A stretch of 37,098 nt of DNA from Thiocapsa sp. KS1 (GCF_001499735.1 NZ_LN848257.1:1352603-1389700), one strand, 5' to 3'; counted from the stretch's first letter, positions 1-8,288 are shown. The notes: generated by a model not told the origin, from the letters alone. A program made the numbers and translations.

Positions 1-75
1 TTCACCGAAACGGTATCCCAACTCCGGGGCGCCTTGCAGGCACATGCCGCGGCCGTTGACCCCCTCATCGCCTGA
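1..75 (+). CDS. C-terminal end of an unidentified protein (partial)
   Basis: The frame starting at base 1 is open for 24 codons and ends in TGA; the readable tail ends AAAVDPLIA. The 5' part lies outside the window. It runs in the same direction as the next gene, 70 bases downstream, so it may belong to the same accessory block. There is too little sequence to name a family, and a chance open frame cannot be excluded. Confidence 0.35.
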   Translation, partial: FTETVSQLRGALQAHAAAVDPLIA

Positions 76-145
76 AACGGAACGCGCCTCGCCAGCGGGA
101 CCAGTCGCAGGCGAGGCGCAAGCCATAACGTAGGGTGAATACGCT

Positions 146-1120
146 ATGACCGAGATCCATTGTACCAATCACGTCGACCGAAAAGACCGCCCGGCCGAGA
201 TCCGCGCGTTCGTCCGGGACAACCCCGCCGCATCGAATTGCGAGATCGGCAGACGCTTCGGAGTCTCAGAAGCCGCCGTCCGCAAGCATCGCAAGCGTGC
301 AGGGAATCCCGAGCACCAGCGGTTGTTCGCGATCCCGCAGCCGCAGACGAGCGCGTCGAGGGAGCTGTCTGTTGCTTCGATCCTTCCAGAAGAGGAGGTA
401 GTCACGGGAGATCGCCAGGTTGATGCAATGTTGTGGCTCGGGAAGGTGTGCAAGAGTGCGACGGACACCGCGACCCTGGACAAAGCCGTCCAAGCCGCCA
501 AGAAGATCAAGACGGCGCCGGAAACGCTGAGGAATCGGTACAGCAAGTGGCTACTCGAGCAAGGCCAAGGTGCGTTTCAGGTCGCCTTCGCCGCGATGGG
601 GCTCGGGGACATCGACGCCAAGGCCGAAGCCGCCCGAGAGCGCATTGCCACAAATGCCGAGGGGATCGCCGTCTTCGGCTCCTACGAGGCCGCGATGCAG
701 CCGACAGAGGCCGAGGCGATGATCCTGGAGACCGCCGGGCCGATGCCACCCGGCTACGGCTACGAATGGCCGCCCGAAGCGTTCGCGCCGATCTTCGCCA
801 GATCGGTCAATCCCTGGACCTTGAGCGACGTACTCGCCGAACGGGCCTATTTCGACTGGCTCTACCGGGTCCGAAAAGCGATGTTCGCAACCGCAAACCC
901 GGACGGCTTCATGGGCGACGACGACGAGCCGATCGAAGCTCGAAGGTATTGGATGCAGCAGCTTTTGACCGAGATCGAGCCGGTCGACGATGCAGAGCGC
1001 GCGATGGTTGCTCAGGTAGTCGTCACACCGGGGTTCAGCGACTTCGAGAAAGATACCATCGCCGTCCTTGCACACCTTTGCGGGGCCAAGGTTCGAGAAG
1101 GTTCGAGCGACTTCGATTGA
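146..1120 (+). CDS. Hypothetical protein with N-terminal helix-turn-helix
   Basis: This is a 324-residue protein of unknown function. Residues about 17-50 read like a helix-turn-helix of the kind seen in phage terminase small subunits and transposase-type DNA-binding modules (NCEIGRRFGVSEAAVRKHRK). The rest is soluble, rich in Ala and acidic residues, and has no motif I recognise; there is no signal peptide or membrane segment. The ATG at 146 has only a weak upstream purine run. It leads a series of small plus-strand genes of accessory character. Inference: a phage- or integrative-element-derived DNA-binding protein; the helix-turn-helix call is moderately sure, the biological role unknown. 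Confidence 0.6.
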   Translation: MTEIHCTNHVDRKDRPAEIRAFVRDNPAASNCEIGRRFGVSEAAVRKHRKRAGNPEHQRLFAIPQPQTSASRELSVASILPEEEVVTGDRQVDAMLWLGKVCKSATDTATLDKAVQAAKKIKTAPETLRNRYSKWLLEQGQGAFQVAFAAMGLGDIDAKAEAARERIATNAEGIAVFGSYEAAMQPTEAEAMILETAGPMPPGYGYEWPPEAFAPIFARSVNPWTLSDVLAERAYFDWLYRVRKAMFATANPDGFMGDDDEPIEARRYWMQQLLTEIEPVDDAERAMVAQVVVTPGFSDFEKDTIAVLAHLCGAKVREGSSDFD

Positions 1121-1201
1121 GGCTGAAGTCGTTGTTTCGGCTGTCCCCGTGGCAGGGTCATCCAACCAGGATGAATTGAGCGAAATCAACAGGGTCCAAT
1201 T

Positions 1202-1498
1202 TTGGACTCAGCCCAGCGCGAAACCGGCACGGTCGCCGAGCTGGCTGCGGCTGTGGATCTGGCGAGGCGGCAGGCGGATCCGGATGCGGAGGAGTTTGTT
1301 GCTCAAGGCGTGCGGACTGACCTGAAGGAACATCGTGTTAATGCCACGAAGTTAAACGACCGCAACCAACAACCCGGCATCCTCCGCCGTCTCGCCAGAA
1401 GCCGCCCGGACCTGCTGGGCAAGGTGGAGACCGGGGATCTGAAAGGATTTAGTCGGGAAACTACCGGCCGCATGCCTGATAGAACTCATCTTTGGTGA
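1202..1498 (+). pseudogene. Remnant of a phage/plasmid-type gene
   Basis: The frame opens with TTG and contains the stretch TVAELAAAVDLARRQADPDA followed later by ILRRLARSRPDLLGKVETGDL. These resemble the C-terminal part of uncharacterised plasmid and phage proteins, where the second motif is normally followed by a conserved Ala-rich tail. Here that tail is missing and the frame runs on antisense into hicA, ending at 1498. There is no clear ribosome binding site. I read it as the decayed end of a mobile-element gene. The alternative is a short real hypothetical gene. Confidence 0.3.
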
Positions 1499-1700
1499 CG
1501 CCCGCCTGCCGGCGCATCGAGTCAATCAAGGTTTGCGAGAACGGCGCCTTGGGGCAATCCACCGTTACCTTTCGGCGCCCGTCCGGGGTTTCTTTGATCC
1601 AATGTTCGTGCGAGCCGCGACCGGGCCGGGCCTTGAACCCGAGAACCTTTAGAGCGAGCCTAACCTCAGCGCAGGTTAGAGGGGGATGGTGCCCGCTCAC
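1461..1700 (-). CDS. hicA: HicA-family toxin (mRNA interferase)
   Basis: This 79-residue protein matches the HicA (YcfA) fold in length and pattern: an N-terminal helix that ends in LGFKARPGRGSHEHW, with the conserved Gly-Ser-His turn carrying the catalytic histidine, then a beta strand (KVTVDC) and a C-terminal helix. HicA toxins cleave mRNA and are neutralised by HicB. The start is a GTG whose first bases overlap the TGA of the upstream antitoxin gene (GTGA), so translation is probably coupled. The antitoxin-first order is one of the two orders seen in hic loci. The family call is confident; activity in this strain is not shown. Confidence 0.85.
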   Translation of the reverse strand: MSGHHPPLTCAEVRLALKVLGFKARPGRGSHEHWIKETPDGRRKVTVDCPKAPFSQTLIDSMRRQAGVTKDEFYQACGR

Positions 1701-2026
1701 CGCGCAAGAGTGAGCGGCAGGGTCTCATGAAACGGTAGATGCGAGCGTGGCGCACGCCGCCGCAAGCGGTCGACGATGCTGAACCAGTAGAACCGCAGCC
1801 AGTAGCGCCAAGGGGCGCGACGGTTCAGCAAGGTCTCGGCGTGGTCGCGGTCTTCGCCGGTTAGGGCGTCTTCGACATACTCGGTCAGCATGGCATCCAT
1901 GCGACGCCGCACGTCATCGAGACTGTCGCCTTGCGCGGCGAGATCGAAGTCCAAGCACACAGCAACCCACACACCGGGAGCTTCCTGTTCCGCAATGCAG
2001 CGGATGACCCATTTTGTCTTACGCAT
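1697..2026 (-). CDS. hicB: HicB-like antitoxin
   Basis: The 109-residue product has the HicB partial RNase H-like core: APGVWVAVCLDFDLAAQGDSL followed by a helix, as in HicB/DUF1902-type antitoxins. It lies immediately upstream of hicA and overlaps it by four bases. The C-terminal half (WRYWLRFYWFSIVDRLRRRA) is unusual: it shows no clear ribbon-helix-helix or helix-turn-helix DNA-binding domain, is aromatic and basic, and may be amphipathic. Such an antitoxin would neutralise HicA by direct binding, and autorepression would need another protein. The identification rests on the core domain plus the gene pairing. Confidence 0.75.
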   Translation of the reverse strand: MRKTKWVIRCIAEQEAPGVWVAVCLDFDLAAQGDSLDDVRRRMDAMLTEYVEDALTGEDRDHAETLLNRRAPWRYWLRFYWFSIVDRLRRRAPRSHLPFHETLPLTLAR

Positions 2027-2185
2027 AACTGGCCCCGAACGAAGCGAAAACCTTCAGACTGACAATATGGCGACGCAAGGCACCCGGAGTCAACAGCACA
2101 CCCGGACAGATCGACCAGCCCTCGCAGCACCAGGCCAATGCGACACACCTTGACGCATGGCGATAATCGGCCACTTTTCGGCACT

Positions 2186-2224
2186 TTGACAGGCTTTTCA
2201 GCGTCTTATGACCCGTGTACGGGT
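2186..2224 (+). promoter_or_regulatory. Candidate promoter with overlapping operator-like inverted repeat
   Basis: The 331-base gap between hicB and the ribbon-helix-helix gene holds a perfect TTGACA (2186-2191), a 15-base spacer and TATGAC (2207-2212). An inverted repeat ACCCGT-gt-ACGGGT (2211-2224) overlaps the -10 region and start point, where a repressor would act. A second AT-rich stretch (about 2233-2285) holds further -10-like hexamers without a good -35. I see no gene in the gap. The short spacer makes the promoter call tentative; the inverted repeat is directly visible. Confidence 0.4.
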
Positions 2225-2357
2225 GCGCAACGACGTTACATAATGAAGGTTATACGAAATCGGAACGAACACGGATAATGTATGTCACCGGCTAGGTTGC
2301 AGAGATGGCGGTTATGGTCTACGCTGCTCACATGGACAACCAAACGAAGGAGCCGAG

Positions 2358-2558
2358 ATGGCAAGGCTACCGAAAACCGAGGGGGTCGACCCCACCGCAA
2401 CGATGACGACATTGAGCGTCCGCATGCCGACCGCCCACAAGGATGAACTCGCCGAGATGGCGAAGGAGAAGCGCATGGAGACGGGCGCACTGGTACAGAC
2501 CGCCGACCTGATCCGGGAAGCAATCTCGGAGTATCTGAAGGCACACAGGAAGGCTTAG
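2358..2558 (+). CDS. Small ribbon-helix-helix (CopG/Arc-type) protein
   Basis: This 66-residue protein has a strand (TTLSVRMP) followed by two helices (AHKDELAEMAKEKRM and TADLIREAISEYLKAHRK), the arrangement of dimeric ribbon-helix-helix DNA-binding proteins. A good AAGGAG lies 7 bases before the ATG. It is divergent from hicBA across a gap that holds an operator-like repeat, so it could control itself or the toxin locus. It could equally be a plasmid/phage copy-control or antitoxin protein. Fold call fairly sure, role unknown. Confidence 0.7.
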   Translation: MARLPKTEGVDPTATMTTLSVRMPTAHKDELAEMAKEKRMETGALVQTADLIREAISEYLKAHRKA

Positions 2559-2633
2559 AGAGAAGCGGCACCCGGATCGGCTGGAACCCGAACCGAGTGC
2601 CTATCCACAACCCACCTACGCAACAGGTGAATC

Positions 2634-2867
2634 ATGAACGCAGTCGATATTACCGCAAGACCCGGCCAGGCATTCATCCTTGAGTGCCTTGAAGACGCGA
2701 CGACGGCCGCCTTGAACGCCCGCAGCCTCGCCATGCTGGCCTTCGTCCGAAGGGGCCTTCAATCGTACCAGCAGCGCCTCAACGACGCCGAGAAGGTCCG
2801 CGCAGCCGCCATCCTTGCGCGCGTCGAGGCCGGTCTGCGCTGGCTCGGAGACCGCCATGCGCGGTAA
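2634..2867 (+). CDS. Hypothetical small helical protein
   Basis: The 77-residue product is predicted to be mostly alpha-helical (ALNARSLAMLAFVRRGLQSY and a second helix with DAEKVRAAAILARVEAGLRW). I recognise no family. The ATG follows a weak AGGTGA. Its end overlaps the start of the next gene by 11 bases, which supports both as a translated pair. Position and style fit the accessory block. Confidence 0.5.
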   Translation: MNAVDITARPGQAFILECLEDATTAALNARSLAMLAFVRRGLQSYQQRLNDAEKVRAAAILARVEAGLRWLGDRHAR

Positions 2868-3069
2868 CGCCATGCTCGACGACAAGACCGAGTCGGAGTG
2901 CATCATCGCCGCCGTGATCTCGGCGATATGGAGCCTGGAACGCTGGCGTGACGTGGGAGACCGGCTCTATGCGATCAGGATCGCGTTGATTTACGTGGCT
3001 CCGAGTCATCCCGTGATCGACGACGCTGAGTTTCTGGCTGGAATCGCTTCGATGCGGGCTCGGGCGTGA
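2857..3069 (+). CDS. Hypothetical small protein
   Basis: I chose the ATG at 2857 because GGAG (2847-2850) sits six bases upstream inside the preceding gene; an earlier in-frame codon at 2815 has no such signal. The 70-residue product contains CIIAAVISAIWSLERW, a short hydrophobic helix, and no recognised domain. Overlap with the upstream gene suggests translational coupling. Function unknown. Confidence 0.5.
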   Translation: MRGNAMLDDKTESECIIAAVISAIWSLERWRDVGDRLYAIRIALIYVAPSHPVIDDAEFLAGIASMRARA

Positions 3070-3200
3070 CCGGCCAAGACTGACACCAACTGCCCGGCAC
3101 GTCCGGGCACTCACCCCCCATTGGGGGATGGGTATTCCAAGGACCAAACCCTCGCGTGACGCGAAAATATCGGCTCAGACAGCCACCCCGGACCAACGCC

Positions 3201-3524
3201 ATGAAGCACGAAACTCCCACCGATCCGATCGCCGCCATGATTCAGGCGATGTTCTCGGGAGGCTGCACCGAGGAGCAGATCGCCGCCGCGAAGGACGCCG
3301 CACGCTCGGCTAAGTTTGCTGGCGTGTCTGATGCCGAGCTTGAAGCAATGATCGCTGAACAGGCCCCGTGGATGTCAAAGCTCACCGATGCCGAGATCGA
3401 AGCCGTTCACGAGGCCCTGTGCGCAGACGCCGACGCAGACGCCTTGCTCGCCATCGTGGGCGACAATCCGGCACTGACTGACGAGGATCTAGCGGAAATT
3501 CGCGCGTTCGGCGCCGAGGAGTAG
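3201..3524 (+). CDS. Hypothetical acidic helical protein
   Basis: The predicted start is the ATG at 3201, giving 107 residues beginning MKHETPTDPIAAMIQAMF. The protein is Ala- and Glu-rich and acidic, with two repeated helix units of similar form (SDAELEAMIAEQAPW and TDAEIEAVHEALCAD), then TDEDLAEIRAF. This looks like tandem short helical repeats, but I recognise no family. The preceding bases 3070-3200 include a CCCCCCATTGGGGGATGGG stretch of no clear function. Confidence 0.5.
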   Translation: MKHETPTDPIAAMIQAMFSGGCTEEQIAAAKDAARSAKFAGVSDAELEAMIAEQAPWMSKLTDAEIEAVHEALCADADADALLAIVGDNPALTDEDLAEIRAFGAEE

Positions 3525-3594
3525 GCACGCGCGTCGGCTTCCGGGACCACCGAGACGGCAGCGCCCCGCCGCGGGGCGAAGGATGCAGACCCAC

Positions 3595-3663
3595 ATGGAC
3601 AGGCCGAAAAGCCCGAAAAGCCCAGGAAAACCCGCCAAGAACAAAGCCGGCCGCGCCCGGTAA
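3595..3663 (+). CDS. Possible micro-ORF, Lys/Pro-rich 22-residue peptide
   Basis: The frame ATG..TAA encodes a basic peptide starting MDRPKSPKSPGKPAKNK. It lies in the 192-base gap between two hypothetical genes, just after a GC-rich inverted repeat (GCCCCGC/GCGGGGC near 3563-3577). There is no strong ribosome binding site. The repetitive Lys-Ser-Pro pattern is unlike random GC-rich sequence, but an open frame this short proves little. Confidence 0.2.
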   Translation: MDRPKSPKSPGKPAKNKAGRAR

Positions 3664-3716
3664 TCACATTGCCTGTTTTCGTGTTACGCTGAAGCGGACC
3701 AAGTGGACACAATCAA

Positions 3717-4304
3717 ATGGACAATCTCATCACCAGACCCGCCCGTGAGTCGACGATAGCCAAGATCGCCGAAGCGTTGGCCGCGGGCAAGGATCCCGAC
3801 AAGCTCCCCGAGGCCGCAATGGTGCCGAGGCCGACGTGGCATCGCTGGAAGGCCAAGGCGGCATTGGCCCCCGGCGACAAGGCGACGCGCCACGCCCTGA
3901 AGGCACCGGGCGCCCGTTCGACGGTGCGCAAGGCCAAGAAAGCAATCGTCGAGGTGCTGGCCGCATCGTGCGCGACTCAGCCGAAGGCAATCGACCTGAT
4001 GGGGCGCATGACGCACACGCTTGACCTGATCGACGAGTTGGAGAAGGCCGCGCGCAACGACGACGGGACGCTGAAGGATTTCGAGATTCTGACCGAGGCG
4101 ATCAAGCTCAATCTGTCGTCGCTGTCGACCCTCGCGCGGGTCACGGAGACGCTGATCTCTGGCAAGCGCATCACCGAGACGACGAACGCCATCATGGCCG
4201 CGATCGGCCGCGCATCGCCCGAGGTCCGTGCAGACCTTGCTCAGTCGCTCGCGTCGATCGCCGCACGGCATGGCACGCTCGGGCCGGCAGAGCGGTCCCA
4301 CTAA
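3717..4304 (+). CDS. Hypothetical protein with possible HTH, phage-like
   Basis: This is a 195-residue soluble protein. The N-terminal part (STIAKIAEALAAGKDPDKLP then PRPTWHRWKAKA) resembles a helix-turn-helix in which the second element ends in a Trp-His-Arg-Trp recognition-like helix. The remaining residues 70-190 are long helices. No family is recognised. A strong terminator follows 85 bases after the stop, marking the end of a transcription unit. The form would fit a phage regulatory or terminase-small-subunit-like protein, but that is only a suggestion. Confidence 0.5.
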   Translation: MDNLITRPARESTIAKIAEALAAGKDPDKLPEAAMVPRPTWHRWKAKAALAPGDKATRHALKAPGARSTVRKAKKAIVEVLAASCATQPKAIDLMGRMTHTLDLIDELEKAARNDDGTLKDFEILTEAIKLNLSSLSTLARVTETLISGKRITETTNAIMAAIGRASPEVRADLAQSLASIAARHGTLGPAERSH

Positions 4305-4388
4305 CCGTCTCGCGTCTGAAACGCGGGTCGGCTCCGACGTGACGACATCATTGCGTCGAGGCCCAAGTACCACCGGAAGACAACAAGA

Positions 4389-4412
4389 CCCCGCCTATGT
4401 CGCGGGGTTTTT
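4389..4412 (+). terminator. Rho-independent terminator
   Basis: A CCCCGC/GCGGGG stem with a seven-base loop (4395-4401) is followed directly by five T (4408-4412). It ends the transcript of the 3717-4304 gene. Its position also argues against any protein start near 4397. Confidence 0.85.
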
Positions 4413-4550
4413 CGTGTCTGCGATTTGAGCGGGGTTCGACACGGTTCGAGCCCGAGGCCATCGCCATGAAGAAGATGATCGAGGGGAAGTTTCGGGCTGA
4501 TGCAAAAGCGCGGCAGGTGTCCGGGCTTAATGGTGTTGCTGAAAAGCCAC

Positions 4551-4572
4551 GTTCCGATCAGGTGATCGGAAC
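4551..4572. repeat. Perfect 10-bp inverted repeat, 2-base spacer
   Basis: GTTCCGATCA (4551-4560) is followed after GG by its exact reverse complement (4563-4572). Such a tight palindrome suits a protein-binding site (operator, resolvase or recombination core) better than an RNA hairpin, because a two-base loop is sterically poor. It sits in the accessory block about 440 bases from the tRNA-Pro end. Confidence 0.6.
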
Positions 4573-4663
4573 GGCAGGCGAGGCCCGCGAAAAGATCGCC
4601 AAAGCCATCGGTATCGGAAGCTCCGCATCAATGGAGAGAGCCGAGCGGGTTGTCGAGAACGGG

Positions 4664-4736
4664 AGGGGTCGCGAATCCCGACCCCTGGAAGGAGGCCAAG
4701 TCACTGACCCTGCTACCCTCAGCTCAATTGAGGGTA
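4664..4736. repeat. Two consecutive 8-bp hairpins
   Basis: AGGGGTCG (4664-4671) pairs with CGACCCCT (4679-4686) across a seven-base loop, and TACCCTCA (4714-4721) pairs with TGAGGGTA (4729-4736) across another seven-base loop. Neither is followed by a T run, so they are not terminators. Equal stem and loop lengths and close spacing suggest a structured element at the end of the accessory block, such as an origin, transfer or recombination region; this role is inference. Confidence 0.5.
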
Positions 4737-4970
4737 CCGGCACCAACAACTTGCGATCCACGACCGCCGGAAGGAGTCACCCCGCCGTCGTGGGCGGAAC
4801 CACGGTTCCTGCGAGAAGGGCGGGTTTAACCGCACGCATATCTGACCAGGGTCCTAGCCAGGCTTGCGCGCTGGCGTCCGGCGGGGATGACTGAAGTGTA
4901 GCAGGTCGCGGGCGCCGGCAACGCTCAGCCGCGCCCGTTTACCTATACCGTTACCTAATTTCACTTTTTC

Positions 4971-5004
4971 AAAGAAAAAGGGCTTAGGCGAAAACCTATA
5001 CCCT
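4971..5004 (-). terminator. Terminator after tRNA-Pro
   Basis: On the minus strand AGGG..TAGG pairs with CCTA..CCCT around a six-base loop (4989-4994), with a two-base internal mismatch, followed by TTTTTCTTT (complement of 4971-4979). It lies 10 bases past the tRNA CCA end and would close the long thrS-to-tRNA-Pro transcription block. Confidence 0.75.
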
Positions 5005-5012
5005 TGTTTCGA

Positions 5013-5090
<78 letters not shown>

Positions 5091-5127
5091 ATAAGACGCG
5101 CAATAGTAGGGGCAAGCCCTTCTGCTG

Positions 5128-5502
5128 TCAACGTCGCAGCAATTGGAGGACGTCTTCGAGCTCCGCACGCATCTGGCGCAGGATCTGGTGGGTCTGACTT
5201 AGGTCGTTCTTGGCGCCCTCGCCGCTGAGCTGCAGGCGCGCACCGCCGATCGTGAAGCCCTGCTCGTAGAGCAGGTTGCGGATCTGGCGCACCATCAGCA
5301 CGTCGTGACGCTGATAGTAGCGACGGTTGCCGCGCCGCTTGACCGGTTTGAGCTGAGGGAATTCCTGCTCCCAATACCGCAGCACGTGTGGCTTCACCCC
5401 GCAGAGCTCGCTCACCTCGCCGATGGTGAAGTATCGCTTTCCCGGGATCGGCGGAAGATCGCCGGGGCCGTTGTCCTCGCCCTTATCGGTCGGTTCCAGC
5501 AT
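5128..5502 (-). CDS. MerR-family transcriptional regulator downstream of ihfA
   Basis: The 124-residue protein has a MerR-type winged helix at residues about 23-90: [20 protein letters not shown], then the YWEQEF helix and the RRGNRRYY wing that contacts DNA. The C-terminal 30 residues form a short dimerisation helix ending [10 protein letters not shown]. There are no metal-binding cysteines beyond the one in the first helix, so it is not a metal sensor of the MerR/CueR type. It overlaps ihfA by 20 bases and precedes tRNA-Pro, as in many gammaproteobacteria, where its target is undefined. Confidence 0.92.
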   Translation of the reverse strand: MLEPTDKGEDNGPGDLPPIPGKRYFTIGEVSELCGVKPHVLRYWEQEFPQLKPVKRRGNRRYYQRHDVLMVRQIRNLLYEQGFTIGGARLQLSGEGAKNDLSQTHQILRQMRAELEDVLQLLRR

Positions 5503-5782
5503 AGGCCTCCACTCGCTGTTTTAGCTTTTGCCCCGGACGAAAGGTGACCACGCGCCGCGCCGTGATCGGGATCTCTTCTCCCGTCTTGGGGTTGCGGCCG
5601 GGACGTTCCTTCTTTTCGCGCAGATCGAAGTTGCCGAACCCGGAGAGCTTGACCTGCTCGCCGCGCTCCAACGCCGCGCGAATCTCCTCGAAGAACATCT
5701 CGACGATGTCTTTGGCCTCACGCTTGTTCAGGCCAAGCTCATCGAACAGGTGTTCGGCCATATCGGCCTTGGTCAATGCCAT
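5483..5782 (-). CDS. ihfA: Integration host factor subunit alpha
   Basis: A 99-residue HU/IHF-family DNA-bending protein. It begins [20 protein letters not shown], and the beta-ribbon arm contains [20 protein letters not shown] with the IHF-alpha-type R-x-x-V-T-F ending, whose proline intercalates at DNA kinks. It forms a heterodimer with IHF beta and acts in recombination, transcription and replication. It starts four bases after the pheT stop, using GAGGGA at the pheT end as ribosome binding site, the same linkage as in other gammaproteobacteria. Confidence 0.96.
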   Translation of the reverse strand: MALTKADMAEHLFDELGLNKREAKDIVEMFFEEIRAALERGEQVKLSGFGNFDLREKKERPGRNPKTGEEIPITARRVVTFRPGQKLKQRVEAYAGTDR

Positions 5783-5786
5783 GGGG

Positions 5787-8165
5787 TCAATCCCTCAATC
5801 TTGCGCCAAATTCCGAAGCGAGGCGGGCCAGGATCCGCCTCACGGTGTCTTCGATGACACCATCTGTAAGTGTCTGAGAAGAAGCCTGTAAAATCAATCC
5901 AAGAGCGAGACTTTTTCTGCCCGATTCAATGTTTTTGCCGGTGTAGAGGTCGAACAGGACCAGATCGCGCAGCAGCTCGGTCTCCGTGGCGCGGATACAG
6001 TCCGCAATTGCGGCGTAGGTCACTGCCTCGTCGACGATGATCGCGATATCTCGGCGAATGCTCGGGAAGCGCGAGATGGATGCGTGCTTGGGCAGGGCAC
6101 CGACGCTCAGGGGTGCGAGATCCAGCTCGAACAGATAAGCATCGCCCGTGATGTCGAGCTGTGCAGCCAGGCTGGGATGGAGCATTCCGAGCAGACCGAC
6201 GGACTGACCGTCGCACTCGACACGCGCGGTCTGGCCGGGATGCAGCGCCGGATGAGCACCCGGAACGAAGCTGAAACGCCCCGGCGCGCCGGTCAGCGCC
6301 AGCAGGGCCTCCACATCGGCCTTCAGATCGAAGAAGTCCGCCGCCCGGCTTGCCAGGCCCCACTGCTCCGGTTCCGGGCTCCCGGTGATGAGGCCGGCGA
6401 GACCCGGTGTTTGGGTCAGACCGTCCGTGCCGATCCGAAAGCGCAGACCGGACTCGAAGATCCGCACCCGCTCCTGCTGTCGCGCCTGGTTGTAGCGCGC
6501 GGTCTGGATCAAGCCGGGCCAGAGACTGGTGCGCATGGTGGAGAGCTCGGCACTCAACGGGTTCGACAGGCGCAGCACCGCTTGGTCAGGGTCGACCAAC
6601 GCCTGCATCTCGGGGCTGACGAAACTATAGGTGATGACCTCGTGGAAGCCACGGTCGACCAGTGCCAGACGGGCGCGATCCAGGTCGAAATCCGCCTCCG
6701 GGGTCGATCGCGTGACCGATGCCGAGCTCGCGTGGCTCACCGGGATTCGATCGTAACCGTAGATGCGGCCGATATCGGCGATCAGGTCGACCTCTTGAAC
6801 CAGGTCGAAGCGGGCACTCGGCGGCGTGACGAGCCACCCTTCGGCGGTCGGCTCGGTCTGGATGCCGAGACGCGCGAGGATGTCGAGGATGGTCTCCTCG
6901 GGCAGCACAAGTCCGAGCACTTGGGCGACACGCGCGGGGCGCAGCGTCAACGCCCGCGGCTTGGGTCGATCGGCCTCCGAGATCGCCTCGATCACGGGGC
7001 CCGGCTCGCCCCCGACGATCGCGGTCAAGAGTCGGGTCGCGCGCTCGATCGCCCGGATCTGGAGCTCGGGATCGACACCGCGCTCGAACCGATGCGACGA
7101 ATCCGTGTGCAGACCGTAAGAGCGCGCCTTTCCGCTGATGGCGAGCGGCGCGAAGAAGGCGCTTTCGAGCAGTACATCGCGGGTCTCGGGACCGACGGCG
7201 GTCGCGGACCCGCCCATGATCCCGGCCAGCGCGACGGGGCGCCCGGCATCGGCGATCACCAGGGTGTCGGCGCGCAGGGTCGCTTCCTCGCCGTTGAGCA
7301 AGGCGATGCGCTCGCCCTCGGCCGCCATGCGCACGCGGATCTCGCCGTCGAGATTGGCGAGATCGAACCCGTGCATCGGCTGGCCCAGCTCGAGCAGGAC
7401 ATAGTTGGTCACGTCGACCACCGGGCTGATCGCTCGGATCCCGCCGCGGCGCAGGCGCTCCTGCATCCACCAGGGCGTGGTCGCGCTCGGATCGATGTTG
7501 CGGATGATCCGGCAGACATAGCGTGGGCAAGCCGTCGGAGCCTGGAGATGCACCGGCAGGGACTGGTCATGGACGGGCGCGACCGGTTGGATCGCGGGTG
7601 TCGCGAGCGGCGCACGGTTGATCACGGCGACCTCGCGTGCGAGTCCGGACAGGCTCAGACAATCCCCGCGATCCGGGGTGAGGTCCACCTCGATGCAGTG
7701 GTCGTCCAGCGCCATCCAGGCGCGGATGTCCTCGCCCACAGGGGCATCCGCCGGCAGCGGCAGGATGCCCTCGGAGGACTCGGCAAGACCCAACTCCTTG
7801 GCCGAGCAGATCATGCCGAAGGACTCCACGCCCCGCAGCTTGGCCTTCTTGATCTTGAAGTCGCCGGGCAGCACGGCGCCGACGGTCGCGACCGGGACCT
7901 TCATCCCCTCGGCAACGTTGGCGGCCCCGCAGATGATTTGAAGAGGCGCGTCCTCGCCGAGATCGACCCGACAGATCCGCAGCTTCTCGGCATCCGGATG
8001 GGGTACGACGGACTGCACCCAGCCGATCCGCACGCCGCTGAAGGCCGGAGCCGCGGCCTCGACCGCGTCGACCTCGAGACCCGCCATGCTGAGCTGATCG
8101 GCCAATTGCCGGGTGTCGACCGGTGGGTTCACCCACTCCCGCAACCACGCCTCGCTGAATCGCAT
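5787..8165 (-). CDS. pheT: Phenylalanine-tRNA ligase beta subunit
   Basis: The 792-residue protein has the normal length for bacterial PheT. It opens [15 protein letters not shown]; a tRNA-binding OB-type domain follows ([18 protein letters not shown], residues about 55-75), then the B3/B4 editing domain, the B5 domain and a C-terminal anticodon-recognition ferredoxin-like domain ([20 protein letters not shown], near residue 700). With PheS it forms the (alpha-beta)2 enzyme that charges tRNA-Phe; the beta subunit also hydrolyses mischarged Tyr-tRNA. The gap to pheS is 201 bases, unusually large, and holds a REP-like inverted repeat. It is tightly followed by ihfA. Confidence 0.97.
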   Translation of the reverse strand: MRFSEAWLREWVNPPVDTRQLADQLSMAGLEVDAVEAAAPAFSGVRIGWVQSVVPHPDAEKLRICRVDLGEDAPLQIICGAANVAEGMKVPVATVGAVLPGDFKIKKAKLRGVESFGMICSAKELGLAESSEGILPLPADAPVGEDIRAWMALDDHCIEVDLTPDRGDCLSLSGLAREVAVINRAPLATPAIQPVAPVHDQSLPVHLQAPTACPRYVCRIIRNIDPSATTPWWMQERLRRGGIRAISPVVDVTNYVLLELGQPMHGFDLANLDGEIRVRMAAEGERIALLNGEEATLRADTLVIADAGRPVALAGIMGGSATAVGPETRDVLLESAFFAPLAISGKARSYGLHTDSSHRFERGVDPELQIRAIERATRLLTAIVGGEPGPVIEAISEADRPKPRALTLRPARVAQVLGLVLPEETILDILARLGIQTEPTAEGWLVTPPSARFDLVQEVDLIADIGRIYGYDRIPVSHASSASVTRSTPEADFDLDRARLALVDRGFHEVITYSFVSPEMQALVDPDQAVLRLSNPLSAELSTMRTSLWPGLIQTARYNQARQQERVRIFESGLRFRIGTDGLTQTPGLAGLITGSPEPEQWGLASRAADFFDLKADVEALLALTGAPGRFSFVPGAHPALHPGQTARVECDGQSVGLLGMLHPSLAAQLDITGDAYLFELDLAPLSVGALPKHASISRFPSIRRDIAIIVDEAVTYAAIADCIRATETELLRDLVLFDLYTGKNIESGRKSLALGLILQASSQTLTDGVIEDTVRRILARLASEFGARLRD

Positions 8166-8205
8166 CTGCTGCTGCCCTGTACTCTATGGTGTTTAGTGGT
8201 GAGCC

Positions 8206-8288
8206 GTAGGTTGGGCAAAGCGCAGCGTGCCCAACTGATCCCTGCGACGACGGCGCGGGTTGGGCACGCTGCGCTTTGCCCAACCTAC
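8206..8288. repeat. REP-like 30-bp perfect inverted repeat in the pheS-pheT gap
   Basis: The left arm (8206-8235, starting GTAGGTTGGGCAAAGCGC) is repeated exactly as its reverse complement at 8259-8288, with a 23-base spacer. The element shares its core (GTAGG-TGGG-..-AGCGCAGCG) with the repeat after the acuI gene near 15673, so it is a family member rather than a unique operator. In RNA it would form a very stable hairpin between two genes whose products are needed in equal amounts. No T run follows, so it is not a canonical terminator. Confidence 0.85.

Larger units (their letters stand above)
4466..4894 (+). pseudogene. Probable decayed phage/plasmid-type gene
   Basis: From the ATG at 4466 the frame contains AGEAREKIAKAIGIGSSASM followed by ERAERVV, like a short helical motif (REKVAKAVGxG...YEKAKxVV) seen in uncharacterised phage and plasmid proteins. 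After about residue 70 the frame loses any protein-like character and passes through two consecutive hairpins, and no family motif follows. I read it as the 5' part of a degraded gene plus non-coding structured DNA. The alternative is a genuine small protein of unknown function. Confidence 0.35.

Noticed and set aside
8206..8288. Rho-independent terminator between pheS and pheT
   Set aside because: The stem is strong, but no T run follows on either strand and pheT would need read-through; the sequence matches a dispersed repeat instead.
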